Assembly (NCBI RefSeq): GCF_036492635.1
Contig: NZ_AP025305.1
Location: 1,984,001 to 2,048,000 of the forward strand
From: Aureibacter tunicatorum
Lineage (GTDB): Bacteria; Bacteroidota; Bacteroidia; Cytophagales; Cyclobacteriaceae
Length of the DNA: 64,000 nt
Direction: 5' to 3'
Shown: positions 1 to 8,824 of the stretch, piece after piece
How the letters are laid out: every line of letters starts with the position of its first letter
How positions within the stretch are numbered: the stretch's first letter is position 1
Position numbers and translations under genes: made by a program
The notes under the pieces: generated by a model
What the model saw: the letters and a program-made list of their open reading frames with translations, nothing else
Databases searched by the model: none
What the model was told of the DNA's origin: nothing

Positions 1-22
1 TATAAAGAAAATTATAATAATA

Positions 23-1012
23 ATGACAGAAATAAGACACGACTGGACGAAGGAAGAGATCGCGGACATTTACAATATGCCGATCATGGAGCTTATTTAT
101 AAAGCTGCGACAGTGCACAGAGAGTTTCATGATCCAAACGAGGTTCAAGTGTGCACATTGTTGTCAGTGAAGACGGGAGGATGTTCAGAAGATTGCAAAT
201 ATTGCCCTCAATCAGCAAGATATAATACTGAGGTTGATGTGGAGAAGTTGATGCCGACAGATATTGTCCTAAACAAAGCATTGGAAGCTAAGGAGAATGG
301 CAGTACAAGATTTTGCATGGGATCGGCTTGGAGAAATGTAAGAGATAATAGAGACTTTGATAGAGTCTTGGATATGGTTAAAGGTGTTACTTCCATGGGT
401 ATGGAGGTTTGCTGTACTTTGGGTATGCTTTCTGAAGATCAGGCTCAAAAATTGAAAGAAGCGGGTCTTTATGCTTATAATCATAATTTGGATACAAGCC
501 GTGAGTATTACGATGAGATTATCACGACTAGATCTTATGATGACAGACTTGAGACTATAGAGAATGTTCAGAAAGCGAATATCTCAGTTTGCTCAGGAGG
601 AATCATAGGTTTGGGAGAGTCCACAATAGATAGAATTGGAATGCTCCACACTTTGTCAACTTTGGAAATTCACCCTGAATCAGTGCCTGTTAATGCATTG
701 GTGCCTGTGAAAGGTACCCCAATGGAGAGCAATGAAAGAGTTGAAATATGGGATATGGTGAGAATGATCTCAACTGCAAGAATTCTAATGCCTAAAGCTA
801 TGGTTCGTTTGTCTGCAGGTAGAACCGAGATGCCTACTTCGGAGCAAGCTTTATGTTTCATGGCTGGAGCTAATTCGATATTCGCTGGTGATAAGTTATT
901 AACAACACCTAACCCATCTTTTGCTTCGGACAAGGATATGTTCCAAATTTTGAATTTGAAGCCAAGAAAAGCTTATAAGGAAGCCAAGCATTATGATTTG
1001 TCGATTTCTTAA
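23..1012 (+). CDS. bioB: Biotin synthase
   Basis: Radical-SAM enzyme that inserts sulfur into dethiobiotin in the last step of biotin synthesis. The 329-residue length fits the family. The radical-SAM cluster ligands are the CxxxCxxC cysteines C54, C58 and C61 (motif CSEDCKYC), preceded by the typical TGGCSEDC context; the YNHNLDTS strand and the later [10 protein letters not shown] and RLSAGR blocks match BioB. The ATG at 23 is preceded by an AT-rich leader with no clear ribosome site, usual in this phylum. No other bio gene is visible; the gene may be the end of an operon that begins left of the window. A hairpin terminator follows at 1039-1063. Confidence 0.97.
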   Translation: MTEIRHDWTKEEIADIYNMPIMELIYKAATVHREFHDPNEVQVCTLLSVKTGGCSEDCKYCPQSARYNTEVDVEKLMPTDIVLNKALEAKENGSTRFCMGSAWRNVRDNRDFDRVLDMVKGVTSMGMEVCCTLGMLSEDQAQKLKEAGLYAYNHNLDTSREYYDEIITTRSYDDRLETIENVQKANISVCSGGIIGLGESTIDRIGMLHTLSTLEIHPESVPVNALVPVKGTPMESNERVEIWDMVRMISTARILMPKAMVRLSAGRTEMPTSEQALCFMAGANSIFAGDKLLTTPNPSFASDKDMFQILNLKPRKAYKEAKHYDLSIS

Positions 1013-1038
1013 TTGATGAGGAAATCTTATATAACAAT

Positions 1039-1063
1039 AAAGGCAACTAATTTAGTTGCCTTT
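1039..1063. terminator. Bidirectional intrinsic terminator between bioB and the lipoprotein gene
   Basis: Perfect 10-bp stem AAAGGCAACT/AGTTGCCTTT with a 5-base loop, flanked by A-rich sequence on the left and TTTGTTGTT on the right. It lies between two convergent genes and can serve both. Confidence 0.8.
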
Positions 1064-1087
1064 GTTGTTATTAATTGTGTTAGTGAT

Positions 1088-1828
1088 TTATTTTTTGATC
1101 TTTTTTTCTAAGGCTTGCATTCTTGATAAGGCGTCTTCATTGCCTAAGTTGTATGACTCTTCATATAAGTTGTATGCAACTTGATATTCGTTTCTTTTTT
1201 TCTTTGCGGCGAAGTGTATTTTTTTAGCCAATTGTTCTGTTTTCTCTGCTTGGTTGAATAGCAAGTCAGCTTTTTCATCTTGAGTTTGAGCTTGCAACTC
1301 TTCAAGTTCAGCTTGTTTAGCAATGATCAATAAATCCAATTCGCTTAAACGGTCTTCCATGGCATTGATTCTTCCATTGAGTTGCTTGTTTTCAGCAGTA
1401 ACACCCATTAATTGATCGGATAAGTTTTTGACTTCTATATCTTTTTGATCTACTGCTTTGCGAAGTTGAGCAACTAAAGCTGCGTAATTTCGATTGGAGC
1501 CTTGTGATTTTTTCAACTCTTCTTCCAATTCATAAAGCTTGGATTTGGTTTGCTTCATGTATTCTTTAATATTGGAAAGCCTTTGTTCTGTAGAAGCTTC
1601 TCGACCACCTTCTTCCACATTTAAGTGGATGATTTTTTCGGCCATTTCAATTGAGTCAAGCAGGCCGTTAATGTCAGACATTTGATCAGTCAAATAATTT
1701 ATATCAGCCCCTTTTTGATTTAGTTGAATTTGAAGGCTGTCAACTTTTTGTGAGAGTTTTTTTTCATTTTTACCGCATGAAGTGAATAGAAAACCCATCA
1801 CACACAGTCCCAACAGAATCTTTTTCAT
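1088..1828 (-). CDS. Coiled-coil lipoprotein of unknown function
   Basis: A 246-residue exported protein. The N-terminus MKKILLGLCVMGFLFTSCGK is a lipoprotein signal with lipobox FTSC, so the mature protein should be acylated and membrane anchored. The rest is rich in K, E, Q and L with heptad-like spacing (long coiled coil to about residue 190), ending in a short helical segment with a run of basic residues. A longer reading from a GTG at 1846 is possible, but the ATG at 1828 has an A/G-rich stretch just upstream and gives a cleaner signal peptide. It is divergent from serA and convergent with bioB. I do not recognise a specific family; a structural or periplasm-spacing role is only a guess. 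Confidence 0.8.
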   Translation of the reverse strand: MKKILLGLCVMGFLFTSCGKNEKKLSQKVDSLQIQLNQKGADINYLTDQMSDINGLLDSIEMAEKIIHLNVEEGGREASTEQRLSNIKEYMKQTKSKLYELEEELKKSQGSNRNYAALVAQLRKAVDQKDIEVKNLSDQLMGVTAENKQLNGRINAMEDRLSELDLLIIAKQAELEELQAQTQDEKADLLFNQAEKTEQLAKKIHFAAKKKRNEYQVAYNLYEESYNLGNEDALSRMQALEKKIKK

Positions 1829-2033
1829 AATCTTTATCTTTTTCACACGTGATTTTAGATTTAATTTGTCAATACGACTAGTAAAAGCATATTAAGGTTC
1901 TGAATTTTTGCTAAATTATGGTTTGAAATATGTTGATTATTCCTTGTGTGTAATTAATGTTTATTAAAGTTCAATTATCATTTGCAATTGACCTTTATTT
2001 AGTAGGTTAGATATATTTTTATTCCCAAAAGCA

Positions 2034-3923
2034 ATGAAGTTAAGAGATAAGCTTATAATCGATTTTGACAGTACTTTCGTAGATGAGGAATCTTTAGATA
2101 TTCTAGCGCAGATTGCGACTAGAAATCATCCTGAGAAGCCAGCTGATGTAGAAAAAATTAAACATTTGACTTCATTGGGCATGGCCGGTGAAATAAGTTT
2201 TGAGGAGTCGATAAGTGAACGCTTAAAGTGCCTCAATGCGAATAGAAAGGATTTAGAGGATTTGATTCTTCACTTGATTAACTCCGTGTCTCGATCAATA
2301 GAAGAGAACAAGGATTTCTTTTTTAGACATGCGGAAGATATTTACATCGTCTCAAGCGGCTTCAAGGAGTTTATTGAGCCAGTATGCAAAAATTACGGGA
2401 TCAGTTCTTCTCATGTGTTCGCTAATACATTTGTATATGATTATAAAGGGAATATTGTTGGTTTGGATGAATCAAATCCTCTTTCTAATAATCAAGGCAA
2501 AGTGAAATTGCTGAAAAGCTTGAAGTTTGGCCATGATGTAGTGGTCATAGGTGATGGAATAACTGATTATGAGATCAGGGAAGCTGGATTAGCCAGAAAA
2601 TTTGTAGCGTACACTGAGAATGTGAAAAGAGAAGCTGTTTGCGAAAAAGCTGACTTTATAGCAGAGTCGTGGAACGATATACTTTTGAAGCTTAAGCTAA
2701 ATCCTGATTTTTACCAAAAGAAAGTCGGCAAGGCTTTATTGTTGGAAAATGTTCATCATTCGGCGAAAAAACTTCTTGTTGATGCTGGTTTTGATGTAGA
2801 GTTGTTGAAAACAAGTTTGGATGAGCAAGAGCTTTGTGAGAAAATCAAAGATGTTCAAATCCTTGGCATTAGGTCCAAAACGATGGTGACGGCAAAAGTT
2901 TTGGAATCTGCAAATGAACTTATTGCTATTGGGGCCTTCTGTATCGGAACAAATCAAATTGATCTTGACTATTGCATCAAACATGGTATCGCTGTTTTCA
3001 ACGCGCCGTTTAGCAATACAAGGTCTGTGGTTGAATTGGCCTTGGCTGAGATTATACTTTTGATGAGGAATTTACCCGACTCTATGAGAAATATGCATAG
3101 AGGAGTGTGGAAGAAGTCTGCGGATAGAAGCCATGAGATTAGAGGAAAGAAGTTAGGGATCGTTGGTTATGGGAATATTGGTTCCCAGCTTTCTATCTTG
3201 GCTGAGTCGGTTGGTATGGATGTATACTTTTATGATGTGGAAGAAAAACTGGCTTTAGGAAACGCTACAAAATGCGCGTCAATGGTTGAGCTTTTGAGAT
3301 TGTCAGATGTGGTTTCATTGCATGTGGATGGAAGAGCTACGAATACTCATTTGATAGGTGAAGATGAGCTTAATGAAATGAAAGATGGTGCGATACTGAT
3401 TAATTTGAGTAGAGGCCATGTTGTTGACTTGAATGCTTTGGTTAGTAAGATTGACGAGGGTAAAATCAAAGGGCTCGGAGTTGATGTGTTTCCAGAAGAG
3501 CCTAAAAGCAACAATGAGCATTTCGACACTGTTTTAAAGGAAAAACCAAATACCATTCTGACATCGCATATTGGAGGAAGTACTATCGAAGCGCAAATTG
3601 ATATTGCTCATTTTGTGCCTCAGAAGTTGAAAGAGTATGTAATGAGCGGTTCTACGATGAATAATGTGACATTGCCTGAGTTGCAGATTCAGCCGGTGAA
3701 AAATGCGCATAGATTAATTCATATGCATAAAAACAAACCGGGAATGCTTGCGGATGTCAATCAGGCTTTAGCTCGATATGATGTCAATATTTTAAGCCAG
3801 GCATTGAAAACCAATGAGCAGATAGGTTACTTGATAATCTCAACGGATAAAAATTTCACGGAAGAAATTGTGGAGGAGTTGAAAAATATTGACGGCACTA
3901 TAAGGTTGAGAATGTTATATTAA
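2034..3923 (+). CDS. serA: Fused phosphoserine phosphatase / D-3-phosphoglycerate dehydrogenase
   Basis: 629 residues with two enzyme halves. Residues 1 to about 215 are a HAD phosphatase: motif I DFDST (D10, D12), VSSGF, and GDGITD near residue 175. Residues about 225 to 545 are a phosphoglycerate dehydrogenase: NAD-binding GYGNIG near 377-382, catalytic Arg in NLSRG, Glu in PEEP and His in SHIGG. From about residue 560 an ACT domain begins (HKNKPGML), a likely site of serine feedback. The protein therefore carries the first and last steps of serine synthesis; the middle transaminase SerC is not in the window. An imperfect promoter (TTG, 21 bases, TATATTTT) ends about 14 bases before the ATG. 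Such fusions are, to my knowledge, present in other Bacteroidota. Confidence 0.93.
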   Translation: MKLRDKLIIDFDSTFVDEESLDILAQIATRNHPEKPADVEKIKHLTSLGMAGEISFEESISERLKCLNANRKDLEDLILHLINSVSRSIEENKDFFFRHAEDIYIVSSGFKEFIEPVCKNYGISSSHVFANTFVYDYKGNIVGLDESNPLSNNQGKVKLLKSLKFGHDVVVIGDGITDYEIREAGLARKFVAYTENVKREAVCEKADFIAESWNDILLKLKLNPDFYQKKVGKALLLENVHHSAKKLLVDAGFDVELLKTSLDEQELCEKIKDVQILGIRSKTMVTAKVLESANELIAIGAFCIGTNQIDLDYCIKHGIAVFNAPFSNTRSVVELALAEIILLMRNLPDSMRNMHRGVWKKSADRSHEIRGKKLGIVGYGNIGSQLSILAESVGMDVYFYDVEEKLALGNATKCASMVELLRLSDVVSLHVDGRATNTHLIGEDELNEMKDGAILINLSRGHVVDLNALVSKIDEGKIKGLGVDVFPEEPKSNNEHFDTVLKEKPNTILTSHIGGSTIEAQIDIAHFVPQKLKEYVMSGSTMNNVTLPELQIQPVKNAHRLIHMHKNKPGMLADVNQALARYDVNILSQALKTNEQIGYLIISTDKNFTEEIVEELKNIDGTIRLRMLY

Positions 3924-3991
3924 TTATTTTTATTGAAATATAAAGATATTTCTTGATCTAAGTCACTAGATTGAGAAGATTAAAAAATAGT

Positions 3992-5083
3992 ATGAAAGTA
4001 GCATTGATAACGGGAATAACCGGCCAAGACGGAGCGTACTTGGCTGAGTTGTTGCTCGATAAAGGATATGAAGTGCATGGAATTAAGAGAAGAAGCTCTT
4101 CATTCAATACGGAAAGAATAGACCACTTATATCAAGACCCTCATGAAGACCGAGTAAGATTAAAGCTTCATTACGGCGATTTAACTGACTCTGCAAATAT
4201 CATTAGAATTATACAAGAAGTTCAACCAGACGAAGTTTATAACTTAGGCGCTATGTCTCATGTGAGAGTTAGCTTTGATACGCCTGAATATACGGCTAAT
4301 GTAGACGCTCTGGGTACTTTAAGGATTTTAGAGGCGATTAGAATTTTGAATCTTGAAAAGAAAACGAAATTCTATCAAGCTTCAACATCCGAACTGTATG
4401 GATTGGTGCAGCAAGTGCCTCAATCTGAAGCGACGCCATTTTACCCTAGATCTCCGTATGCTGCCGCAAAGTTGTATTCATATTGGATAACTGTCAATTA
4501 CAGAGAAGCATATGATATATATGCATGCAATGGGATTTTATTTAATCATGAGTCTCCATTGCGAGGCGAAACATTTGTAACTAGGAAGATTACAATGGCT
4601 GTTTCAAAGATTTCATTAGGCATGCAAGATTGCTTGTATCTTGGGAATTTGGATGCTAAGAGAGATTGGGGACACGCTAAGGATTATGTGGAGGCGATGT
4701 GGTTGATGTTGCAACAAGATAAGGCAGAGGACTTTGTTGTCGCTACAGGAGAGACAACTTCGGTTAGAGATTTTGTTGTAAAAGCATTTGAATATGTTGG
4801 AGTTGAATTGGCTTTTGAAGGTGAAGGATTAGATGAAGTTGCTAAAGTTAAAAGCTTGAAGAGTTCGGATTCTGGATTAAGTCTTGGAGATATTGTTTTG
4901 CGTATTGATAGTCGTTATTATAGGCCTACTGAAGTAGACCTTTTAATCGGAGATCCGTCAAAGGCGAAAAAAGAATTAAATTGGGAGCCAAAATATGATT
5001 TGTCAGCTTTGATCGGAGAGATGATGCAGGCTGATCTGAAGATTTGCCAAAAAGAAAAACTATTGAAAGAAAATAATTTTTAG
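3992..5083 (+). CDS. gmd: GDP-mannose 4,6-dehydratase
   Basis: Converts GDP-mannose to GDP-4-keto-6-deoxymannose, the first step toward GDP-L-fucose. 363 residues from the ATG at 3992; a TTG at 3971 would add seven residues, but the ATG begins directly at the strand [16 protein letters not shown] that carries the nucleotide-binding GxxGxxG. The SDR active site is visible as TSELYG plus SPYAAAK (Tyr and Lys), and [15 protein letters not shown] is a Gmd signature. Its stop is 3 bases before fcl, so the pair is co-transcribed. The product feeds fucose-containing surface polysaccharide or glycoprotein glycans, though no fucosyltransferase is nearby. Confidence 0.97.
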   Translation: MKVALITGITGQDGAYLAELLLDKGYEVHGIKRRSSSFNTERIDHLYQDPHEDRVRLKLHYGDLTDSANIIRIIQEVQPDEVYNLGAMSHVRVSFDTPEYTANVDALGTLRILEAIRILNLEKKTKFYQASTSELYGLVQQVPQSEATPFYPRSPYAAAKLYSYWITVNYREAYDIYACNGILFNHESPLRGETFVTRKITMAVSKISLGMQDCLYLGNLDAKRDWGHAKDYVEAMWLMLQQDKAEDFVVATGETTSVRDFVVKAFEYVGVELAFEGEGLDEVAKVKSLKSSDSGLSLGDIVLRIDSRYYRPTEVDLLIGDPSKAKKELNWEPKYDLSALIGEMMQADLKICQKEKLLKENNF

Positions 5084-5086
5084 TCT

Positions 5087-6028
5087 ATGCGGAAACATGA
5101 TAAAATATATGTAGCTGGACATAATGGTATGGTTGGGTCTGCATTGGTTAGAACGTTGGAAGAGGCGGGTTATCATAATCTTTTATTGAGAACTTCAAAG
5201 GAATTGGATTTGACAAGACAGTCTATGGTTGAGTCATTCTTTGAAGAGGAAAAACCAGATTATGTGTTTTTGGCTGCGGCAAAAGTAGGAGGTATTCATG
5301 CTAATGATTCTTTGAGGGGACAATTCATTTATGATAATTTGATGATTGAGGCTAATGTGATTGAGCAAAGCAGAGTTCATGGAGTTAAGAAACTATTATT
5401 TTTGGGATCCTCTTGCATCTACCCGAAATTCGCTTCTCAACCGATCACTGAAAAACAACTTTTGACAGGGCCATTGGAGCCTACTAATGAAGCCTATGCG
5501 ATTGCAAAGATTGCTGGGGTGAAAATGTGTCAATCATATAATCATCAATACGGATCTAATTTTATATCTGTAATGCCAACAAATCTTTATGGACCAAATG
5601 ATAATTATGATTTGGAAAGTTCGCATGTATTGCCTGCCTTGCTTAGAAAGTTCCATGAAGCAAAAATCAAGGGAGAAGATTCTGTGACAATTTGGGGTAC
5701 TGGTAGTCCCAAAAGAGAGTTTTTGCATGTTAATGATCTAGCGGATGCATGCTTGTTTTTGATGAATAATTATGAAGACCCTTCATTGGTTAATATTGGA
5801 ACAGGAGAAGATATTTCAATCAAGGATTTGGCTTTGTTGATTAAATCCATAGTAGGTTTTGAAGGCGAGCTTAAATTTGATTTGTCAAAGCCTGACGGTA
5901 CGCCAAGAAAGTTGTTAAGCGTAGAAAAGCTGAGTGAAATTGGCTTTAGGTATAAGATTTCCTTGGAAGAAGGGATTAAATCTGTTTACGAAGATTTTAA
6001 AGATCATTATAGCAAATATTCTTGCTAA
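5087..6028 (+). CDS. fcl: GDP-L-fucose synthase (epimerase/reductase)
   Basis: Second enzyme of GDP-L-fucose synthesis: 3,5-epimerisation and NADPH reduction of the keto sugar made by Gmd. 313 residues, the usual length. N-terminal [10 protein letters not shown] is the Rossmann glycine motif; the SDR catalytic set is SSCIYPK with the Tyr-Lys pair in [20 protein letters not shown] is typical of the family. It starts 3 bases after gmd. Downstream lies a gene-free stretch holding a candidate minus-strand RNA. Confidence 0.96.
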   Translation: MRKHDKIYVAGHNGMVGSALVRTLEEAGYHNLLLRTSKELDLTRQSMVESFFEEEKPDYVFLAAAKVGGIHANDSLRGQFIYDNLMIEANVIEQSRVHGVKKLLFLGSSCIYPKFASQPITEKQLLTGPLEPTNEAYAIAKIAGVKMCQSYNHQYGSNFISVMPTNLYGPNDNYDLESSHVLPALLRKFHEAKIKGEDSVTIWGTGSPKREFLHVNDLADACLFLMNNYEDPSLVNIGTGEDISIKDLALLIKSIVGFEGELKFDLSKPDGTPRKLLSVEKLSEIGFRYKISLEEGIKSVYEDFKDHYSKYSC

Positions 6029-6040
6029 ATAGTATAAAAT

Positions 6041-6165
6041 GAAAAACCTCTCGTGTATTGAAACGCGAGAGGTCTAATCAACAATCAAACTAATTAAAAC
6101 CCTAAAACAAACAATAACCACAATAATAAATAATAAGACGTGTTTGTAAGTCGCTCTTATTACAT
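6041..6165 (-). ncRNA. Candidate small RNA ending in a strong terminator
   Basis: Read on the minus strand, the interval between fcl and the next gene contains an exact TAnnTTTG promoter box (TACATTTG, 6175-6168), about 100 bases of U-rich sequence with no ORF, and then an 8-bp hairpin ACCTCTCG/CGAGAGGT (6073-6046) followed by TTTTTC. That is a complete promoter-to-terminator unit with no protein in it. The convergent fcl gene could use the hairpin only in the other orientation, where no T-tract follows. No good -33 element is at the normal spacing, and I cannot match it to a named RNA family. Confidence 0.4.
6046..6073 (-). terminator. Intrinsic terminator, minus strand
   Basis: 8-bp stem ACCTCTCG/CGAGAGGT with a 12-base loop. 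The T-tract (TTTTTC) is only on the minus strand, although the adjacent protein genes are both on the plus strand. Confidence 0.65.
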
Positions 6166-6175
6166 TACAAATGTA
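6161..6175. promoter_or_regulatory. TACATT-ACA-AATGTA inverted repeat overlapping a promoter box
   Basis: A 6-bp perfect inverted repeat with a 3-base centre that contains the minus-strand TACATTTG box. It could be an operator for the candidate RNA, or coincidence in AT-rich DNA. Confidence 0.35.
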
Positions 6176-6318
6176 GCAGAATAGTGTAAGGGTGCTGATG
6201 ATCAAAGTTTTTGAAATACATGATTATTGTCAGAAATCAACGAAAGTTGATTTTTTTTTCTGAGCAAGATGTTTTTTTTGTCATTAAAAGTATTTAAAAT
6301 TAATATATAATAAATTTA

Positions 6319-7656
6319 ATGACGTTTATGTATCTGAAAATTGTATATATTTTTATTTTAACTGTATTTTTATTTAATAATTCCTATTCTCAAGATCGTG
6401 TTAGAAAATATTATGATCCGGAGAATAAGTTTTTGAAAGTGGAGTACTTTATTTTGGAAGGAGATTCGATGATGCTTCAAGGTCCAATGAGAAAGTTTTA
6501 TCCCGATGGCACTTTAGAAATCGAGGGCGTGTATTTTCAGGGCAAGCAGGAAGGCTTGTTTAAAGAGTATTACAATGACAATACCTTAAGACGAAAGATT
6601 AATTATCACAAAGGCATGCGCCATGGTACTGTGTATGTATTTGCTCCAAATGGTAAATTAGTTCAAGAAGCTGAATATTTGAGAGATACTTTAATCAATG
6701 AGCTGAAAGTTTTTTTCCCTTCTGGAGTGTTGAAAAGCAGTACTTCTTTTGCCAATGGAAAGCCTGATGGAGATGTGATTGAGTATTACGAGAGTGGAAA
6801 AATGAAAAAGCACTCTTTTTACAAAGATGGTCAAGAGCAAGGTGAAATTAAGACTTATCATGAAAATGGTGTGATGGAGTCAGTAGGAACTTTTGTGAAA
6901 GGCAAGTTGGCGGGTTCATTTAAGACATTTTATGAAAGTGGACAACTTTACACAGAGTATTTGCATAATGATGGAAAAAAATCGGGTTCTTTTAAAGTGT
7001 TCTCTGAAGCTGGAGAATTGATGAGCAAAGGTGCTTATGAGAATGATAAACTTGATGGGGAGATTGTAGCGTATTATTCCAATGGGAATATGAAGCAAAT
7101 CTGTCATTATGATGTGGGTAAATTAACAGGGAATAACAAATATTTCTATCATAATGGAGAGCTTAAAAAAGAGATAAAAATAAGCTCTAACAATGTTGGC
7201 AAGCAAATTTACGAATATGACTCGCTTGGAAATCTACTGGTAAAGCAGACATATAGAAATGAGAAGAAGGACGGGATTTGGATGGAGTATTTTTCAAGTG
7301 GTGTTGTGAAAACGAAAACGATATATAGCGAAGGTCGAAAAAATGGCTTGTTTGCTCAGTACTTCGAGTCTGGCAAGCTGAATACTTCTATAAATTTTCA
7401 AAATGACTTGGCCATTGGAGAAAGCAAGGCGTATTATGAGGATAATGGTGCATTGAAATCGGTTGTTCCTTACAAAGTAGGAAAAAAGAATGGTGAGTTT
7501 TTTCATTATTTTCCTTCAGGCAATATAGAGTTGAAAGGAGAGTATGTTTCGGGGAAGAAGATAAAAGAATGGCTCTATTATAATGAAGCTGGAAAAGTTA
7601 TTAAGAAAGAAGAATACTTTAATGATAAGTTAGTCAATACTTTATTATTTGATTAA
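6319..7656 (+). CDS. Exported MORN-type repeat protein
   Basis: 445 residues. An N-terminal signal peptide (hydrophobic run then NNSYSQD) is followed by about 16 repeats of roughly 23 residues with the pattern xYYxxGxLxxxxxYxxGKxxG, the MORN_2 type repeat found in YwqK-like proteins. There is no catalytic motif, lipobox or T9SS C-terminal domain. The start could also be the ATG three codons later, which gives a shorter signal. In this phylum such proteins are often exported and of unknown role. It precedes the porP-cargo pair but has its own upstream gap. Confidence 0.85.
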   Translation: MTFMYLKIVYIFILTVFLFNNSYSQDRVRKYYDPENKFLKVEYFILEGDSMMLQGPMRKFYPDGTLEIEGVYFQGKQEGLFKEYYNDNTLRRKINYHKGMRHGTVYVFAPNGKLVQEAEYLRDTLINELKVFFPSGVLKSSTSFANGKPDGDVIEYYESGKMKKHSFYKDGQEQGEIKTYHENGVMESVGTFVKGKLAGSFKTFYESGQLYTEYLHNDGKKSGSFKVFSEAGELMSKGAYENDKLDGEIVAYYSNGNMKQICHYDVGKLTGNNKYFYHNGELKKEIKISSNNVGKQIYEYDSLGNLLVKQTYRNEKKDGIWMEYFSSGVVKTKTIYSEGRKNGLFAQYFESGKLNTSINFQNDLAIGESKAYYEDNGALKSVVPYKVGKKNGEFFHYFPSGNIELKGEYVSGKKIKEWLYYNEAGKVIKKEEYFNDKLVNTLLFD

Positions 7657-7689
7657 TTTTTGCTATAATAATATTGTAATTTAAGTTTT

Positions 7690-7720
7690 TTGAATATAGA
7701 AGATTTAATATTTATATTTG
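7690..7720 (+). promoter_or_regulatory. Bacteroidota-type promoter of porP
   Basis: TTTTTTG ends at 7692, then 20 bases, then an exact TATATTTG (TAnnTTTG box) at 7713-7720. This is the best canonical -33/-7 pair in the window and predicts a start near 7726 with a leader of about 60 bases. Confidence 0.7.
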
Positions 7721-7787
7721 CACCAAATCTTTAGCGGTTTGAAGTACATTAATCACATTATTAAATTCAAAGGAGCTTTCCATATAG

Positions 7788-8759
7788 ATGAAATATTTTT
7801 ACAAAATATATTTTTTTGTTTTTATCGCTACCTTGTTCGTCAGCGCTCAAGCCTATGGACAAAGGGATAAGCTCTTTACTCAATATTGGGTTTACCCAAC
7901 TTATTTAAATCCTGCGTTTGCTGGATCTAGCCACAAAGGCCAAATAGGTTTAGGAGGCCGTAAGCAATGGACAGGCATCGAAAAAGCGCCTGAAAGTTAT
8001 ATTCTTTCAGGAAACGTATTTTTGAAAAGATATAATTTGGGCTTAGGCTTGACATTTGACGGTTATCAAGCGGGCCCTGAGCAAAGAAATGAATTCGCAT
8101 TGGATGTTGCTTATCATTTGGCATTGAGGGAAAACTTGACACTTTCATTTGGGGTGAAAGGTTCGTTGCTTCAGTATCAATTAGCACTATCGGATCTTGA
8201 TGTGCCAAATCCAGATCCTGGCTTGGAGCAGGATGTGGCAAGTGGAGTCGCTCCAAACTTCGGAGCAGGTATTTATTTGTATTCGCCTCAATTTTATATT
8301 GGTCTATCAGTTCCTTCATTTTATTCTCAAAAAGTGGAGAATGGCGAATATTTGGGAGATTTCAACCCGGATTTTTTTCGATATTATTTAATGGCTGGAT
8401 TCAAAGCAGAGTTGACAGCTAGAATGAAGTTGATAACAGCCACAATCTTTGCTTATGATATGACCGATGAGTCATTAAGGTTTGATGTGGGGGCATACTT
8501 TGTTTATAATGAAAAACTTTGGTTTGGGCCCTCTTACAGGCATAATAGTTCTATAAACATTGTTTTGCAATATGGGATTTCTGAAAATTTGAGACTTGGG
8601 TATTCCTATGATATTGCGACTACATCGTTAAGAGCTAATCAGTCGGGATCGCATGAGATTTCATTATTGTATAATTTTGATATGCCAGAACCAAAGATAA
8701 GGAAAAGAGGGCCTTCTATCCCTACCAATAGAAAAGTAATGCCAAGGTTTAGATTTTAG
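7788..8759 (+). CDS. PorP/SprF-family T9SS outer-membrane protein
   Basis: 323 residues with a signal peptide ending near AQAYGQ, followed by the family opening (QYWVYPTYLNPAFAGS) and alternating beta strands with FGVKGSLLQYQL and LWFGPSYRH, as in PorP/SprF. In Flavobacterium johnsoniae SprF is needed for export of the SprB adhesin, and PorP/SprF proteins are commonly paired with type B cargo. Here the next gene 65 bases downstream encodes such a cargo, so a dedicated carrier-cargo pair is likely. A strong promoter lies upstream; no terminator is seen between the two genes. Confidence 0.93.
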   Translation: MKYFYKIYFFVFIATLFVSAQAYGQRDKLFTQYWVYPTYLNPAFAGSSHKGQIGLGGRKQWTGIEKAPESYILSGNVFLKRYNLGLGLTFDGYQAGPEQRNEFALDVAYHLALRENLTLSFGVKGSLLQYQLALSDLDVPNPDPGLEQDVASGVAPNFGAGIYLYSPQFYIGLSVPSFYSQKVENGEYLGDFNPDFFRYYLMAGFKAELTARMKLITATIFAYDMTDESLRFDVGAYFVYNEKLWFGPSYRHNSSINIVLQYGISENLRLGYSYDIATTSLRANQSGSHEISLLYNFDMPEPKIRKRGPSIPTNRKVMPRFRF

Positions 8760-8824
8760 CATTTTATGATAAAATTGCATATATTGAATTGTGGCTATAG
8801 TTTTTTAATATAAGTTGCATTGAT

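Noticed and set aside
7927-8319. 130-codon open frame on the minus strand inside porP
   Set aside because: Fully antisense to a clear PorP/SprF gene, with no start signal or domain; it is a shadow of the plus-strand codons.
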